From the NCBI GenBank assembly GCA_910586365.1, contig CAJUGP010000023.1, forward strand, positions 1-34,891: 34,891 bases of DNA. Direction: 5' to 3'. Source of the DNA: an uncultured Christensenella sp. (lineage in GTDB: Bacteria; Bacillota; Clostridia; Christensenellales; Borkfalkiaceae). Below, in pieces: positions 14,639 to 22,923 of the stretch. A program made the translations under genes and the position numbers. Under the pieces are notes generated by a model. It saw only the letters and a list, made by a program, of their open reading frames with translations, did not search any database and was not told the origin of the DNA. Position 1 is the stretch's first letter; each line of letters begins with the position of its first letter.

Positions 14639-16418
14639 TCTTTACTATCAGGACGAAGCCATACGCGAAACGTTCAACCTTGCCATGTTCGTGCGCATCT
14701 TCAGGCGCGCATACCGCCATAAAAAGGAATTTTGGGGAAGCATCGTCATCGAGCTGTTTACAAGCGCCGTTTCGCTTGTGCCGGGGCTGCTGTATTCCGT
14801 TCTCGTGGGGTTGGTCTTTCCCGAAAGCGGCGTATTTCGCGGCGACTTTTTCACCTGCGCCGCCGTCGTGACGGGCGCGCTCGCCGTCGTATGGGTCGCG
14901 CAGGTGATCGGCTATTACTTTGAAGTGCTGATCCCGAATACGTTTACAAGCCTTGTTTGCGCGGGTCTGCGCGAGGAATTTTTTACGCACGTCACCAAGC
15001 TTTCTTTCCGCTATTTCGATACGCACGCCACGGGGAAAATTCTCGTGCGCGCCACGAACTATATCGACGAGCTTGCCGAGCTTTTTTCGCAGCTGTTTTA
15101 TTCGCTGCTCTATTTTATATGCAGCATTTTCATCGGGTGCGTGCTGCTCGTTGCGCTCGATTGGCGCGTGGGCGGCACAATCGTGCTTTCGCTCATCCCC
15201 TTTACCGTCGCCATGCTCGTGCTCGGCAGAGCCGTGCACGTCCGCGCGGGACGCGACCGCAACAAAAACTCCAACTATACGGCGTTCGCCGCCGAAAACA
15301 TCAACGGCGCCGAGGTCGTGCGTTCGTACAACCGCGGCGCGCTGAACGGCAAAGCGGCGCAGGAGTTATTCGACGAATACGGCAAAGCTTTCATGCGCAC
15401 AACGCACGTGCGCGAAGCCTTTTTTCCGTTGGCGCACGGCTTCACCAAAGCCGTTTGCGTGATCATCGCGTACGGCGTTTCGCTGCTGCTGATCTTAAAC
15501 GGTTATCCCCTGCCGCTCGCCACCCTCGTGGCGATCTCTTCGACGCTCGATCAAGTCACGGGCAGTTTGGGCGACATATGCTCGAGCATCGCCGACGTGT
15601 TTACGCTGACCACCAACCTTGAACGCATCTACGATACGATCGACACGCCCGTAGAAATCTGCGACGGCGAACACGCCGTGCCGCTTGAAAACTGCCGCGG
15701 CGACGTGGAATTTAAGCACGTTGATTTTTCGTACGTCGACGGGATACCCGTGCTCAAAGATTTTACGCTGCGCGCCGACGCGGGGCAGACGGTTGCGCTC
15801 GTGGGCGCGACGGGTTCGGGAAAGACGACCGTCGTCAACCTGCTCAGCCGCTTTTACGACGTAAACGGCGGAAGCGTGACCATCGACGGAAAAGACGTAA
15901 GAGAATATACCCTGCGCTCGCTGCGCGAAAACGTGGGCGCGATGATGCAGGATACCTATCTGTTCAGCGGAACGGTGTTGGAAAACATACGCTTCGCGCG
16001 TCCGCAGGCGACCGACGAAGAATGCGTGCAGGCGGCGAAAGCGGCTTTTGCCGACGCCTTTATCCGACGGCTTCCCGAGGGGTACGAAACGCCTATTTCC
16101 GAAAGCTACGCCCTTTCGGGCGGCGAACGGCAGCTGCTCTCGTTCGCGCGGCTCATCCTCGCCAATCCGAAGATGATCGTTCTCGACGAGGCGACAAGTC
16201 ATATCGACACCCAAACCGAACGCGAAGTGCAAAACAGCTTGAAAACGCTGCTCGAAGGCAGGACGAGCTTTGTGATCGCGCACCGCCTTTCCACCATACG
16301 CAGCGCCGATAAAATCGTGTTTATCGACGAAGGCGTGATCAAAGAACAGGGTTCGCACGAGGAACTGATGGCGCTTGACGGTTATTACGCAAAAATGATC
16401 CGTTCCGCCGCCGTATAA
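14628..16418 (+). CDS. Heterodimeric ABC exporter, catalytic-site subunit (pair 1)
   Basis: This 596-residue half-transporter has six transmembrane helices (to about residue 325), Walker A GATGSGKT (393-400), signature LSGGE (496-500), Walker B IVLDE with catalytic E521, and H552. It supplies the intact catalytic residues lacking in its partner. The start at 14628 is preferred to an in-frame ATG at 14589 because GAGGTGG lies just upstream and it gives an 11-bp overlap (ATG within the partner's last codons), implying translational coupling and equal dosage. A bidirectional terminator follows at once. Substrate unknown. Confidence 0.93.
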   Translation: MRNNLYYQDEAIRETFNLAMFVRIFRRAYRHKKEFWGSIVIELFTSAVSLVPGLLYSVLVGLVFPESGVFRGDFFTCAAVVTGALAVVWVAQVIGYYFEVLIPNTFTSLVCAGLREEFFTHVTKLSFRYFDTHATGKILVRATNYIDELAELFSQLFYSLLYFICSIFIGCVLLVALDWRVGGTIVLSLIPFTVAMLVLGRAVHVRAGRDRNKNSNYTAFAAENINGAEVVRSYNRGALNGKAAQELFDEYGKAFMRTTHVREAFFPLAHGFTKAVCVIIAYGVSLLLILNGYPLPLATLVAISSTLDQVTGSLGDICSSIADVFTLTTNLERIYDTIDTPVEICDGEHAVPLENCRGDVEFKHVDFSYVDGIPVLKDFTLRADAGQTVALVGATGSGKTTVVNLLSRFYDVNGGSVTIDGKDVREYTLRSLRENVGAMMQDTYLFSGTVLENIRFARPQATDEECVQAAKAAFADAFIRRLPEGYETPISESYALSGGERQLLSFARLILANPKMIVLDEATSHIDTQTEREVQNSLKTLLEGRTSFVIAHRLSTIRSADKIVFIDEGVIKEQGSHEELMALDGYYAKMIRSAAV

Positions 16419-16447
16419 AAAAAGGACGCGCTTGCGTCCTTTTTTTC
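16415..16447. terminator. Bidirectional terminator between ABC pair 1 and the XRE gene
   Basis: AAAAAAAGGACGC (16417-16429) pairs with GCGTCCTTTTTT (16434-16445) around GCTT. It serves the convergent genes ending at 16418 and 16448. Confidence 0.9.
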
Positions 16448-17230
16448 TTATCCGCCCAAACTGCGGGCAACGTTTTTAATCAATTCGCCGATCCCGCCTT
16501 GCATGTGCATGTTCACATATGCGCAAAGATTTTCGTATTCTTCGGGCATGACGAACGCATGCGCGCCGCTTGCGCCCGTCTGCCCTACGGCAACAAAGCC
16601 CTGCGCATAACCGCCGATCGCATACTGCCCGACCGCGCAGCCGCCCACGGCGATATAACCCACCGAAACGCCGCCGAAGCACATAATCCCGATCGCCACG
16701 CCGCCGAAGGCGAGCGCGCCCGTCGCAACGCCGCCCGCGCCGACGAGCAAGCCCAACGCGATCGCGCCGAACGCCAAGAGACCGAGCGAGATCATCCCCC
16801 AGGCGAACAGCCCGACGCTGACGAAGCCGAAGGAAAGCAGACCCGTGGCAACGTTCCCGATCGCTATGATTCCCTTCGCGCGATAATGCCCCAATCCGAA
16901 ATTGATGTGCACGAGCGGCAGACTTCCGACGCGCGTTTTGGAGACGTATTCAAAATGCAGCGCTTCCTTATCGAACAGCGGTTTGTTTTCTTCGCGCTGT
17001 TCGGGTTGCGGCGCATCCGTGCGTGGCGCACTCTCCGCGCCGAGCAGCAATTCGTCCGCCGAGAGCGAAAACAGCTTGCACAGCTCCACGATTTTATCCG
17101 TTTCGGGATAAGCCGCGTCCGATTCCCATTTGCTCACCGCCTGCCGCGATACGCCAAGCCTGTCGGCAAGCTCTTCCTGCGTCATGCCCGCCTTTTTGCG
17201 CGCCTCGTATATTCTTTGTCCTGTCGTCAT
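16448..17230 (-). CDS. XRE-family regulator with a C-terminal five-residue glycine-repeat domain
   Basis: Residues 4-62 are a clear Cro/CI helix-turn-helix (MTQEELADRLGVSRQAVSKW). A linker (65-92) leads to a short conserved-looking segment (FEYVSKTRVGSLPLVHINFG, 93-112) and then a highly regular tract, 120-216, in which Gly recurs every five residues: 120 to 160, then 166 to 216 after a one-residue slip. Most units fit Gly-x-x-(Ala/Ser/Cys)-hydrophobic. The tract is very hydrophobic, so it may form a beta-solenoid or sit in the membrane; neither is proven. A short Met-rich end follows. Start at 17230 has AAGGAG six bases upstream; the longer frame to 17491 crosses the promoter and the divergent gene. 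Promoter at 17289-17261. It is divergent from the HAD gene. Confidence 0.9.
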   Translation of the reverse strand: MTTGQRIYEARKKAGMTQEELADRLGVSRQAVSKWESDAAYPETDKIVELCKLFSLSADELLLGAESAPRTDAPQPEQREENKPLFDKEALHFEYVSKTRVGSLPLVHINFGLGHYRAKGIIAIGNVATGLLSFGFVSVGLFAWGMISLGLLAFGAIALGLLVGAGGVATGALAFGGVAIGIMCFGGVSVGYIAVGGCAVGQYAIGGYAQGFVAVGQTGASGAHAFVMPEEYENLCAYVNMHMQGGIGELIKNVARSLGG

Positions 17231-17260
17231 GAATTTCTCCTTTTGCAAAATTCTGCATCC

Positions 17261-17289
17261 ATCATAGCACAAAGATGCGTTTCTTGCAA
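17261..17289 (-). promoter_or_regulatory. Promoter of the glycine-repeat XRE gene
   Basis: On the minus strand TTGCAA (17289-17284), a 17-bp spacer and TATGAT (17266-17261), with a leader of about 25 nt that contains AAGGAG. Confidence 0.65.
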
Positions 17290-17340
17290 ACACTTGCCGT
17301 TGCGATTTGTCAACTTTGGGTTGCATTCCCCGTTCCGCGG

Positions 17341-17369
17341 TTGCAAAACGGCGTTTTTTATGATATAAT
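17341..17369 (+). promoter_or_regulatory. Leaderless-type promoter of the HAD phosphatase gene
   Basis: TTGCAA (17341-17346), a 17-bp spacer and TATAAT (17364-17369). ATG begins six bases after the -10, so transcription should start at the start codon. No Shine-Dalgarno is present. Confidence 0.7.
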
Positions 17370-17375
17370 CGCATT

Positions 17376-18020
17376 ATGAAACCTTTCCCGTTCCGCGGCG
17401 CGATTTTTGATTTAGACGGCACGCTGTTCGACTCCATGCACGTTTGGACGGAAGTCGACAACGCTTTTTTACGCAAGCGCGGCATTCCCATGCCATCGGA
17501 TTATCACGACGAAGTGAAAAGCCGTAATTTTCCCGAAGCGGCGGCTTACACCAAAACGCGTTTTTCCCTGCCCGAACATGAAGAAGAAATCATGCGCGAA
17601 TGGTTTGTTATGACCGTGAAAGCCTATGCGAACGACGTCCTGCTCAAACCGTTCGCACGCGAATTTCTGTCCGCCTTACGCGAACAAGGAATTAAGACGG
17701 GCATCGCCACTTCGAGCAAGCAGGCGCTTTATACGCCCGTGCTGGAACGGTGCGGTATTGCAAACATGTTCGATACGATCGTCACGACGGAACAAACAAA
17801 ACCGAAAAGCTTTCCCGACGTCTACCTCGAAACGGCAAAACGGCTCGGCGTCGCGCCGAACGAATGCGCGGTGTTTGAGGACATACTCGTAGGGATAAAG
17901 AGCGCGAAAACGGCGGGATTTTACGCCGTAGCGGTGCAGGATCATACGTCTCTTAGCGAACAAGACCGTCTCCGCGCGCTTGCCGACCGCTATATCGTTT
18001 CGTTTGCAGAATTGCTGTAA
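17376..18020 (+). CDS. HAD-superfamily phosphatase (beta-phosphoglucomutase-like)
   Basis: A 214-residue haloacid-dehalogenase hydrolase. Motif I FDLDGT has the nucleophile D12 and acid D14; a helical C1 cap (about 18-85) follows; motif II is IATSSK (about 109-114); motif III Lys is in TKPKSFPDVY; motif IV is FEDILVGIKSAKTAG. Order and spacing fit the beta-PGM/phosphoglycolate-phosphatase-like subgroup, which act on small phosphorylated metabolites; the substrate is not predictable. The start is fixed by the promoter at 17341-17369. It is divergent from the glycine-repeat XRE regulator and is a single-gene unit, followed by palindromic repeats. Confidence 0.92.
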   Translation: MKPFPFRGAIFDLDGTLFDSMHVWTEVDNAFLRKRGIPMPSDYHDEVKSRNFPEAAAYTKTRFSLPEHEEEIMREWFVMTVKAYANDVLLKPFAREFLSALREQGIKTGIATSSKQALYTPVLERCGIANMFDTIVTTEQTKPKSFPDVYLETAKRLGVAPNECAVFEDILVGIKSAKTAGFYAVAVQDHTSLSEQDRLRALADRYIVSFAELL

Positions 18021-18043
18021 CGCGCCTGCTCTCCTTTCTTAAT

Positions 18044-18380
18044 TATTCTGAGCGAGATTCCTCGACAGGCTCGGAATGACAGTAACGACAATTTGTCATT
18101 CAGAGTGCAGCCACTTTGTCATTCTGAGCGTAGTCGAAGAATCCATGCCGCAAACAAGATTCCTCGACAAGCTCGGAATGACAGCAACACCATGTTGCTC
18201 TCGGAATGACAGTAAACGCCATGTCAAACTCGGAATGACAATAACCACATGTTGTCATTCTTGCGCAGCCACTCTGTTTTTGTCATTCTGAGCGTAGCCG
18301 AAGAATCTGTACCGCAATACAAGATTCCTCGACAAGCTCGGAATGACAATAACGCCATGTCTGGCTCGGAATGACAGCTC
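18044..18380. repeat. Cluster of REP-like palindromic repeats in the 447-bp gene-free gap
   Basis: No gene is visible between 18021 and 18467. The core unit TGTCATTCTGAGCG...CGAAGAATC occurs forward at 18117-18143 and 18281-18307, and inverted (GATTC.TCGACA.GCTCGGAATGACA) at 18056-18081, 18158-18183 and 18323-18348. Forward and inverted units pair to make two near-identical 67-68-base palindromes, 18117-18183 and 18281-18348. Further half units ending in CTCGGAATGACA occur near 18199-18211, 18229-18240 and 18364-18376. The element lies between convergent genes, a usual place for REP/BIME-type repeats. Confidence 0.85.
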
Positions 18381-18407
18381 AACCATTCCGCAATGTATCA
18401 AAACGCC

Positions 18408-18440
18408 ATAAAAAAAGCCCCCCTTGCGTAAAGGGGGGTT
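18408..18440 (-). terminator. Terminator of the second ABC exporter operon
   Basis: Read on the minus strand, CCCCCC and GGGGGG (18437-18418) enclose a 9-base loop and are followed by C and a run of Ts. A second C/G-rich hairpin (18442-18457) precedes it. Confidence 0.75.
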
Positions 18441-18467
18441 AGGGGGGATCGCTCCCCTTTTTCTTTT

Positions 18468-20393
18468 TTACTCCAACTCGAACGCGCCCGTATAGAGCTG
18501 ATAATACTGCCCTTTTTCGGCAATCAGTTGCTCGTGCGTGCCGCGTTCGATCACTCTGCCGTGTTCCAAAACCATGATCACGTTGGAATTTTTCACCGTG
18601 GAAAGCCGATGCGCGATCACGAATACCGTTCTGCCTTCCATCAGCTTATCCATACCCCGTTGCACGATCTCCTCCGTGCGGGTATCGATCGAGCTTGTCG
18701 CTTCGTCTAAGATCATGACGGGCGGATCGGCGACGGCGGCGCGGGCGATCGAAAGGAGTTGCCGCTGCCCTTGCGAGAGATTCGATCCGTTTTGATGCAG
18801 CATCGTCTTATATCCTTCGGGCAGACGCGTGATAAAGTCGTCCGCGCCCGCCAGCTTCGCCGCGGCGATACATTCTTCATCGGTCGCGTCCAAATTCCCG
18901 TAACGGATATTCTCCATCACCGTGCCCGTAAACAGGTTGGTATCCTGCAACACCATGCCGAGCGAACGGCGCAGCGCCGATTTTTTGATCTTATTGATGT
19001 TGATGCCGTCGTAACGAATTTTCCCGTCCGCAATGTCGTAAAAGCGCGTAAGCAGGTTCGTGATTGTCGTTTTGCCCGCGCCCGTCGCGCCGACGAACGC
19101 CACTTTCTGCCCCGGTTTGGCATACAGCGAAACGTCGTGCAAAACGATTTTATCTTCGGTGTAACCGAAGTCCACTTCGGTCATGGTAACGTCGCCTTCT
19201 AATTTGGTGTACGTAACGGAACCGTCCGCCTTATGCGGATGCCGCCACGCCCAAAGCCCCGTATGCTCGGCGCACTCGACAAGCTCGCCGTCGACTTCCT
19301 TCACGTTGACAAGATCGACGTACCCCTCGTCGGTTTCGCTCGGTTCGTCGATAAGCGTAAACACGCGGCTCGCGCCCGCAAGACCCATAACGACCGAGTT
19401 GACTTGCTGCGAAACCTGATTGACGTTGTTGGAAAATTGCCGCGACATCTGCAAAAAGGAAACGACGAGCGCCACGCCGAACATGGCAAGTTTTTCGTCG
19501 AACAGCATGCCGATCGACACGTTGGAAACGCCGTTGAGGATAAACACGCCGCCCAAAATGGCGATGATAACGTAAACGACGTGCCCGATATTGCCCAAAA
19601 CGGGCATGAGCATATTGGCGTAACGGTGCGCTTGATTGGATTGCCCGAACAGGAAATCGTTCACTTTATCGAAATCGCGTTTTGCTTCTTTTTCGTGGCA
19701 GAACACTTTTACGACGCGCTGCCCGTTCATGTATTCCTCGATAAAGCCCTCGGTCTGCGCCACGGCTTTCTGCTGCGCGAAGAAGTAACGCGCCGCGCCG
19801 CCGCCGATCATCTTCGTCACGATGAGAATGACCGCCACGCCCGCCAACACGATTCCCGTCAGCCAAAGACTGTACCAAAGCATGATGCCGAACAGCGTAA
19901 GAACCATGATTGCCGAAGTTAAAAGCTGCGGCAAGCTTTCCGAAACGACCTGGCGAAGCGAATCGATGTCGTTCGTATAATAACTCATGATGTCGCCGTG
20001 GTTGTGCGTATCGAAATAACGAATGGGCAGATCCTGCATGCCGTTGAACATGCTCTCGCGCATTTTGCTCAGGTACCCCTGCGTGATCACCGCCATAAGC
20101 TGTTTGTTGATTGCGGCGGATACGATCGAAAGCACGTACAAGCTTATAAGAACGAGCATGTTCGTTACGACCGTTTTTCCGTATACCGCCCAACCGCCCG
20201 AAAGTTCGCCCCCTTCGAGCACGGAGAAAATACGCTGCATGAAAATGGACGGCAGCGAGCTGACGATCGCGTTAAACACGATAAGACATAAGGCGACGGT
20301 GAGCATTTTGGGATAAAAACGGAAAACCGATTTGATTACTCTGCCCAAAACGCCTTTTTGAATTTTACCTTTGGCGGGAGCGTTACGCTTCAT
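18468..20393 (-). CDS. Heterodimeric ABC exporter, catalytic-site subunit (pair 2)
   Basis: A half-transporter of about 641 residues, with membrane domain to about residue 340 and an ATPase with Walker A GATGAGKT, variant signature LSQGQ, Walker B MILDE with the catalytic Glu, and H-loop AHRLST. LSQGQ instead of LSGGQ in the subunit with the intact Glu fits heterodimers, where that signature faces the partner's degenerate site. An insertion of about 30 residues lies just before the ATPase (ELVECAEHTGLWAWRHPHKA). ATG at 20393 is chosen over the GTG at 20396 because its spacing to GGAGGG is better; it overlaps the upstream gene by 11 bp. Substrate unknown. Confidence 0.92.
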   Translation of the reverse strand: MKRNAPAKGKIQKGVLGRVIKSVFRFYPKMLTVALCLIVFNAIVSSLPSIFMQRIFSVLEGGELSGGWAVYGKTVVTNMLVLISLYVLSIVSAAINKQLMAVITQGYLSKMRESMFNGMQDLPIRYFDTHNHGDIMSYYTNDIDSLRQVVSESLPQLLTSAIMVLTLFGIMLWYSLWLTGIVLAGVAVILIVTKMIGGGAARYFFAQQKAVAQTEGFIEEYMNGQRVVKVFCHEKEAKRDFDKVNDFLFGQSNQAHRYANMLMPVLGNIGHVVYVIIAILGGVFILNGVSNVSIGMLFDEKLAMFGVALVVSFLQMSRQFSNNVNQVSQQVNSVVMGLAGASRVFTLIDEPSETDEGYVDLVNVKEVDGELVECAEHTGLWAWRHPHKADGSVTYTKLEGDVTMTEVDFGYTEDKIVLHDVSLYAKPGQKVAFVGATGAGKTTITNLLTRFYDIADGKIRYDGININKIKKSALRRSLGMVLQDTNLFTGTVMENIRYGNLDATDEECIAAAKLAGADDFITRLPEGYKTMLHQNGSNLSQGQRQLLSIARAAVADPPVMILDEATSSIDTRTEEIVQRGMDKLMEGRTVFVIAHRLSTVKNSNVIMVLEHGRVIERGTHEQLIAEKGQYYQLYTGAFELE

Positions 20394-22140
20394 CACTTTT
20401 CCCTCCCTTGTTCTGCGAACGGTACACTTCGGCGTAAATCTTGTTTGTTTTCAACAGTTCTTCATGCGTGCCGATCCCGTTGATCTTGCCGCTTTCCATG
20501 ACGAGAATGCGGTCGGCGTCCTCGACGGAAGACGTACGCTGCGCGATGATGATCTTCGTCGTTTCGGGGATATATTCCTTAAACGCCTTGCGGATGAGCG
20601 CGTCGGTTTTGGTATCGACCGCTGAGGTCGAGTCGTCCAAGATAAGCACTTTCGGTTTCTTGAGCAAAGCGCGCGCAATGCAAAGGCGCTGCTTCTGCCC
20701 GCCCGAAACGTTCGTGCCGCCCTGCTCGATATACGTGTCGTATCCCTGGGGGAAAGACGAAACGAACTCGTCCGCCTGCGCGAGCTTGCACGCTTCGACC
20801 AATTCGGCGTCGGTGGCGTCGGGATTGCCCCAACGCAAATTTTCTTTGATCGTGCCCGAGAACAGCACGTTTTTCTGCAAGACGACCGCCACCTGATTGC
20901 GCAGCGTGTTCAGATCGTACGAACGCACGTCGACGCCGCCCACGCAAACGCTGCCCTCGCTCGCGTCGTAAAGCCGCGAAATCAGATTGACGAGCGACGT
21001 TTTGCTCGAACCCGTTCCGCCGAGAATACCGATCGTTTCGCCCGAACGGATATGAAGGTCAATGCCTTCGAGCACGTTGCGTTCGGCATTCGCCGAATAC
21101 TTGAACGCCACGTTGTTAAAATCGACGGAGCCGTCTTTCACATCATAAACGGGATTTTCGGGATTGTGCAGCGTGCTCTCTTCGTCGAGCACTTCGCAGA
21201 TACGCCGCGCGCTTTCCACCGACATGGCGATCATGGCGAATACCATGGAGAACATCATGAGCGACATTAAAATCTGCATGCCGTATACGATGAGCTGCGA
21301 AACCGCGCCGTAGCTGTATTCCCCGCCCGCCGTTTTCAAGATGAGATACGAGCCGATAAAGAGAATGGAAGACAGCACCGCGTAGAAAAAGAACTGCATG
21401 GCGGGGTTGTTCCAGGCGAGAATGCGTTCGGCTTTGGTGAAATCGACGCAAAGGCTTTGCGACGCTTTGCCGAATTTACGTTTTTCGTAATCTTCGCGCA
21501 CATACGATTTTACGACGCGCATGCCCTTCACGTTTTCCTGCACCGATTCGTTCATGTCGTCGTAGCGTTTGAACAGGCTGTGGAAGAGCGGCAGCGCTTT
21601 TTTCATGATCAAAAAGAGAATGAGCGTAAGCGGCGGAATGACCGCGACGAAAATCCAGGCAAGCTGCTTGCCCATGATAAACGCCATGACGAGCGAGAAC
21701 GCGATCATAATGGGCGCGCGCACCGCGATGCGAATGATCATCATAAACGAAAATTGCACGTTGGTGATATCGGTCGTCATGCGCGTGACAAGCGACGGCG
21801 TCGAAAATTTATCGATATTCTCGAACGAAAAATCCTGCACCTTATAATAGAGATCTTTTCTCAGATTGCGCGCATAGCCCGTAGACGCTTTGGCGCAGAA
21901 CGCGCCCGAAAGCGCGCCGCACAGCAGCGATAAAAGCGACATGCCCACAAGGATCCCGCCGCAGATCAAAATCGCGGAAAGCCGCAGCGCGTCGCCGTGC
22001 TTGCCTTCGATTTCATCGACCAGCCACGCGATAATAAAAGGGATCAAACATTCAAACACGACTTCGAGCGTGACGAAAAGCGCCGATAATACCGACGCCG
22101 TCTTAAATTCCCGCACGCTTTTCGCAAGTCTTCTAATCAA
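20383..22140 (-). CDS. Heterodimeric ABC exporter, degenerate-site subunit (pair 2)
   Basis: A half-transporter of about 585 residues with six transmembrane helices and an ATPase carrying Walker A GGTGSSKT, signature VSGGQ, and Walker B LILDD with Asp in place of the catalytic Glu. The H-loop His is Gln (IIAQRTSS). Both changes mark the degenerate site of a heterodimeric exporter. The start is taken as TTG at 22140, giving M-IRRLAKSVREF, because GGAGGG lies seven bases upstream and the ATG at 22239 falls inside the promoter. The downstream partner overlaps by 11 bp. A leader hairpin sits between promoter and start. Confidence 0.9.
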   Translation of the reverse strand: MIRRLAKSVREFKTASVLSALFVTLEVVFECLIPFIIAWLVDEIEGKHGDALRLSAILICGGILVGMSLLSLLCGALSGAFCAKASTGYARNLRKDLYYKVQDFSFENIDKFSTPSLVTRMTTDITNVQFSFMMIIRIAVRAPIMIAFSLVMAFIMGKQLAWIFVAVIPPLTLILFLIMKKALPLFHSLFKRYDDMNESVQENVKGMRVVKSYVREDYEKRKFGKASQSLCVDFTKAERILAWNNPAMQFFFYAVLSSILFIGSYLILKTAGGEYSYGAVSQLIVYGMQILMSLMMFSMVFAMIAMSVESARRICEVLDEESTLHNPENPVYDVKDGSVDFNNVAFKYSANAERNVLEGIDLHIRSGETIGILGGTGSSKTSLVNLISRLYDASEGSVCVGGVDVRSYDLNTLRNQVAVVLQKNVLFSGTIKENLRWGNPDATDAELVEACKLAQADEFVSSFPQGYDTYIEQGGTNVSGGQKQRLCIARALLKKPKVLILDDSTSAVDTKTDALIRKAFKEYIPETTKIIIAQRTSSVEDADRILVMESGKINGIGTHEELLKTNKIYAEVYRSQNKGGKSDEA

Positions 22141-22165
22141 AATCCTGCCCTCCCGTCTTTTGCGT

Positions 22166-22197
22166 AAAACCCTGCCCTGACGGCAGGGGCGTTTTTT
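22166..22197 (-). promoter_or_regulatory. Leader hairpin, possible attenuator, of ABC pair 2
   Basis: On the minus strand CCCTGCC (22188-22182) pairs with GGCAGGG (22176-22170) around a five-base loop, followed by TTTT. It lies between the promoter and the TTG start, about 26 bp before it. It could also act on the plus strand, but no plus-strand transcript ends here. Confidence 0.45.
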
Positions 22198-22207
22198 GTA
22201 TTGTTTT

Positions 22208-22236
22208 ATCTTATCACGAATAATTTTTAATGTCAA
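22208..22236 (-). promoter_or_regulatory. Promoter of the ABC pair 2 operon
   Basis: On the minus strand TTGACA (22236-22231), a 17-bp spacer and TAAGAT (22213-22208). The leader to TTG at 22140 is about 60 nt. Confidence 0.7.
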
Positions 22237-22237
22237 C

Positions 22238-22299
22238 AAAACGACGGGGTCGTATCATGGAAATCTCACCGAAATTTCACATGCGACCCCGTCGTTCTT
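22238..22299 (-). terminator. Terminator of the his operon
   Basis: ACGACGGGGTCG (22241-22252) pairs with CGACCCCGTCGT (22284-22295). Inner ATG/CAT and GAAAT/ATTTC pairings extend it to a long hairpin with a loop near 22266-22274. Read on the minus strand it ends in TTTTGTT. It abuts the -35 of the ABC promoter. Confidence 0.8.
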
Positions 22300-22307
22300 T
22301 TCAAAGA

Positions 22308-22922
22308 TTATTCCGCGTGCCGCGCTTTCAGCTCCGCGCAGACGTCGCCGAACGTCACGCCCTTTTGCGATAGCAGCACCGCAAGATGATAAATAAGATC
22401 GGCGCATTCGCCCACAAATACTTCCCTGTTTTCGTTCTTGGCGGCAAGCACGACTTCCACCGCCTCTTCCCCCGTCTTTTTGGCGATTTTATCCAAGCCC
22501 TTTTCAAAAAGATAGGAAGTATACGACCCTTCGACGGGATTCTCCTTTCTGCCGCGCACGATTTCTTCGAGTTCGCATAAAAATTGTACGCCCGTTCGCG
22601 CTTCTCCGCATTCCGTTTGAAAAAAACAGCTGCGGTTTCCCGTATGGCACGCCGCGCCCGTTTGCTCCACTTGCAGCAAAAGGCAATCCCTGTCGCAGTC
22701 GAACAGCGCGGAGACGACCTTTTGCACGTGTCCGCTCGTTTCGCCCTTTTTCCAAAGACGTTGCCGCGAACGCGAATAATAATGCGCGTAGCCCGTTTGG
22801 CGCGTTTTTTCAAGCGCCTCTTTGTTCATATACGCCTGCATCAGCACCTGTCCGCTGTAATAATCCTGCGCGATCGCGCAGATCAGCCCCCGCTCGTCGA
22901 ATTTTACGTTGTCCGTTTGCAT
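22308..22922 (-). CDS. hisIE: Bifunctional phosphoribosyl-AMP cyclohydrolase / phosphoribosyl-ATP pyrophosphatase
   Basis: This enzyme performs steps 2 and 3 of histidine synthesis. The N-terminal HisI domain (about 1-110) shows LMQAYMNKEAL, YYSRSRQRLWKKGETSGH, and the zinc-site region DCDRDCLLLQVEQTGAACHTG. The C-terminal HisE domain (about 115-204) shows SYTSYLFEKGLDKIAKKTGEE and an all-helical ending. Fused HisIE of about 204 residues is a common length. It is the last gene of the operon, one base after the hisF stop, and is followed by the terminator at 22238-22299. Confidence 0.96.
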   Translation of the reverse strand: MQTDNVKFDERGLICAIAQDYYSGQVLMQAYMNKEALEKTRQTGYAHYYSRSRQRLWKKGETSGHVQKVVSALFDCDRDCLLLQVEQTGAACHTGNRSCFFQTECGEARTGVQFLCELEEIVRGRKENPVEGSYTSYLFEKGLDKIAKKTGEEAVEVVLAAKNENREVFVGECADLIYHLAVLLSQKGVTFGDVCAELKARHAE

Positions 22923-22923
22923 A

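Noticed and set aside
18044..18380. Possible CRISPR array
   Set aside because: Repeats alternate in orientation, differ in length and spacing, and no cas gene is present; they are palindromic REP-like elements.
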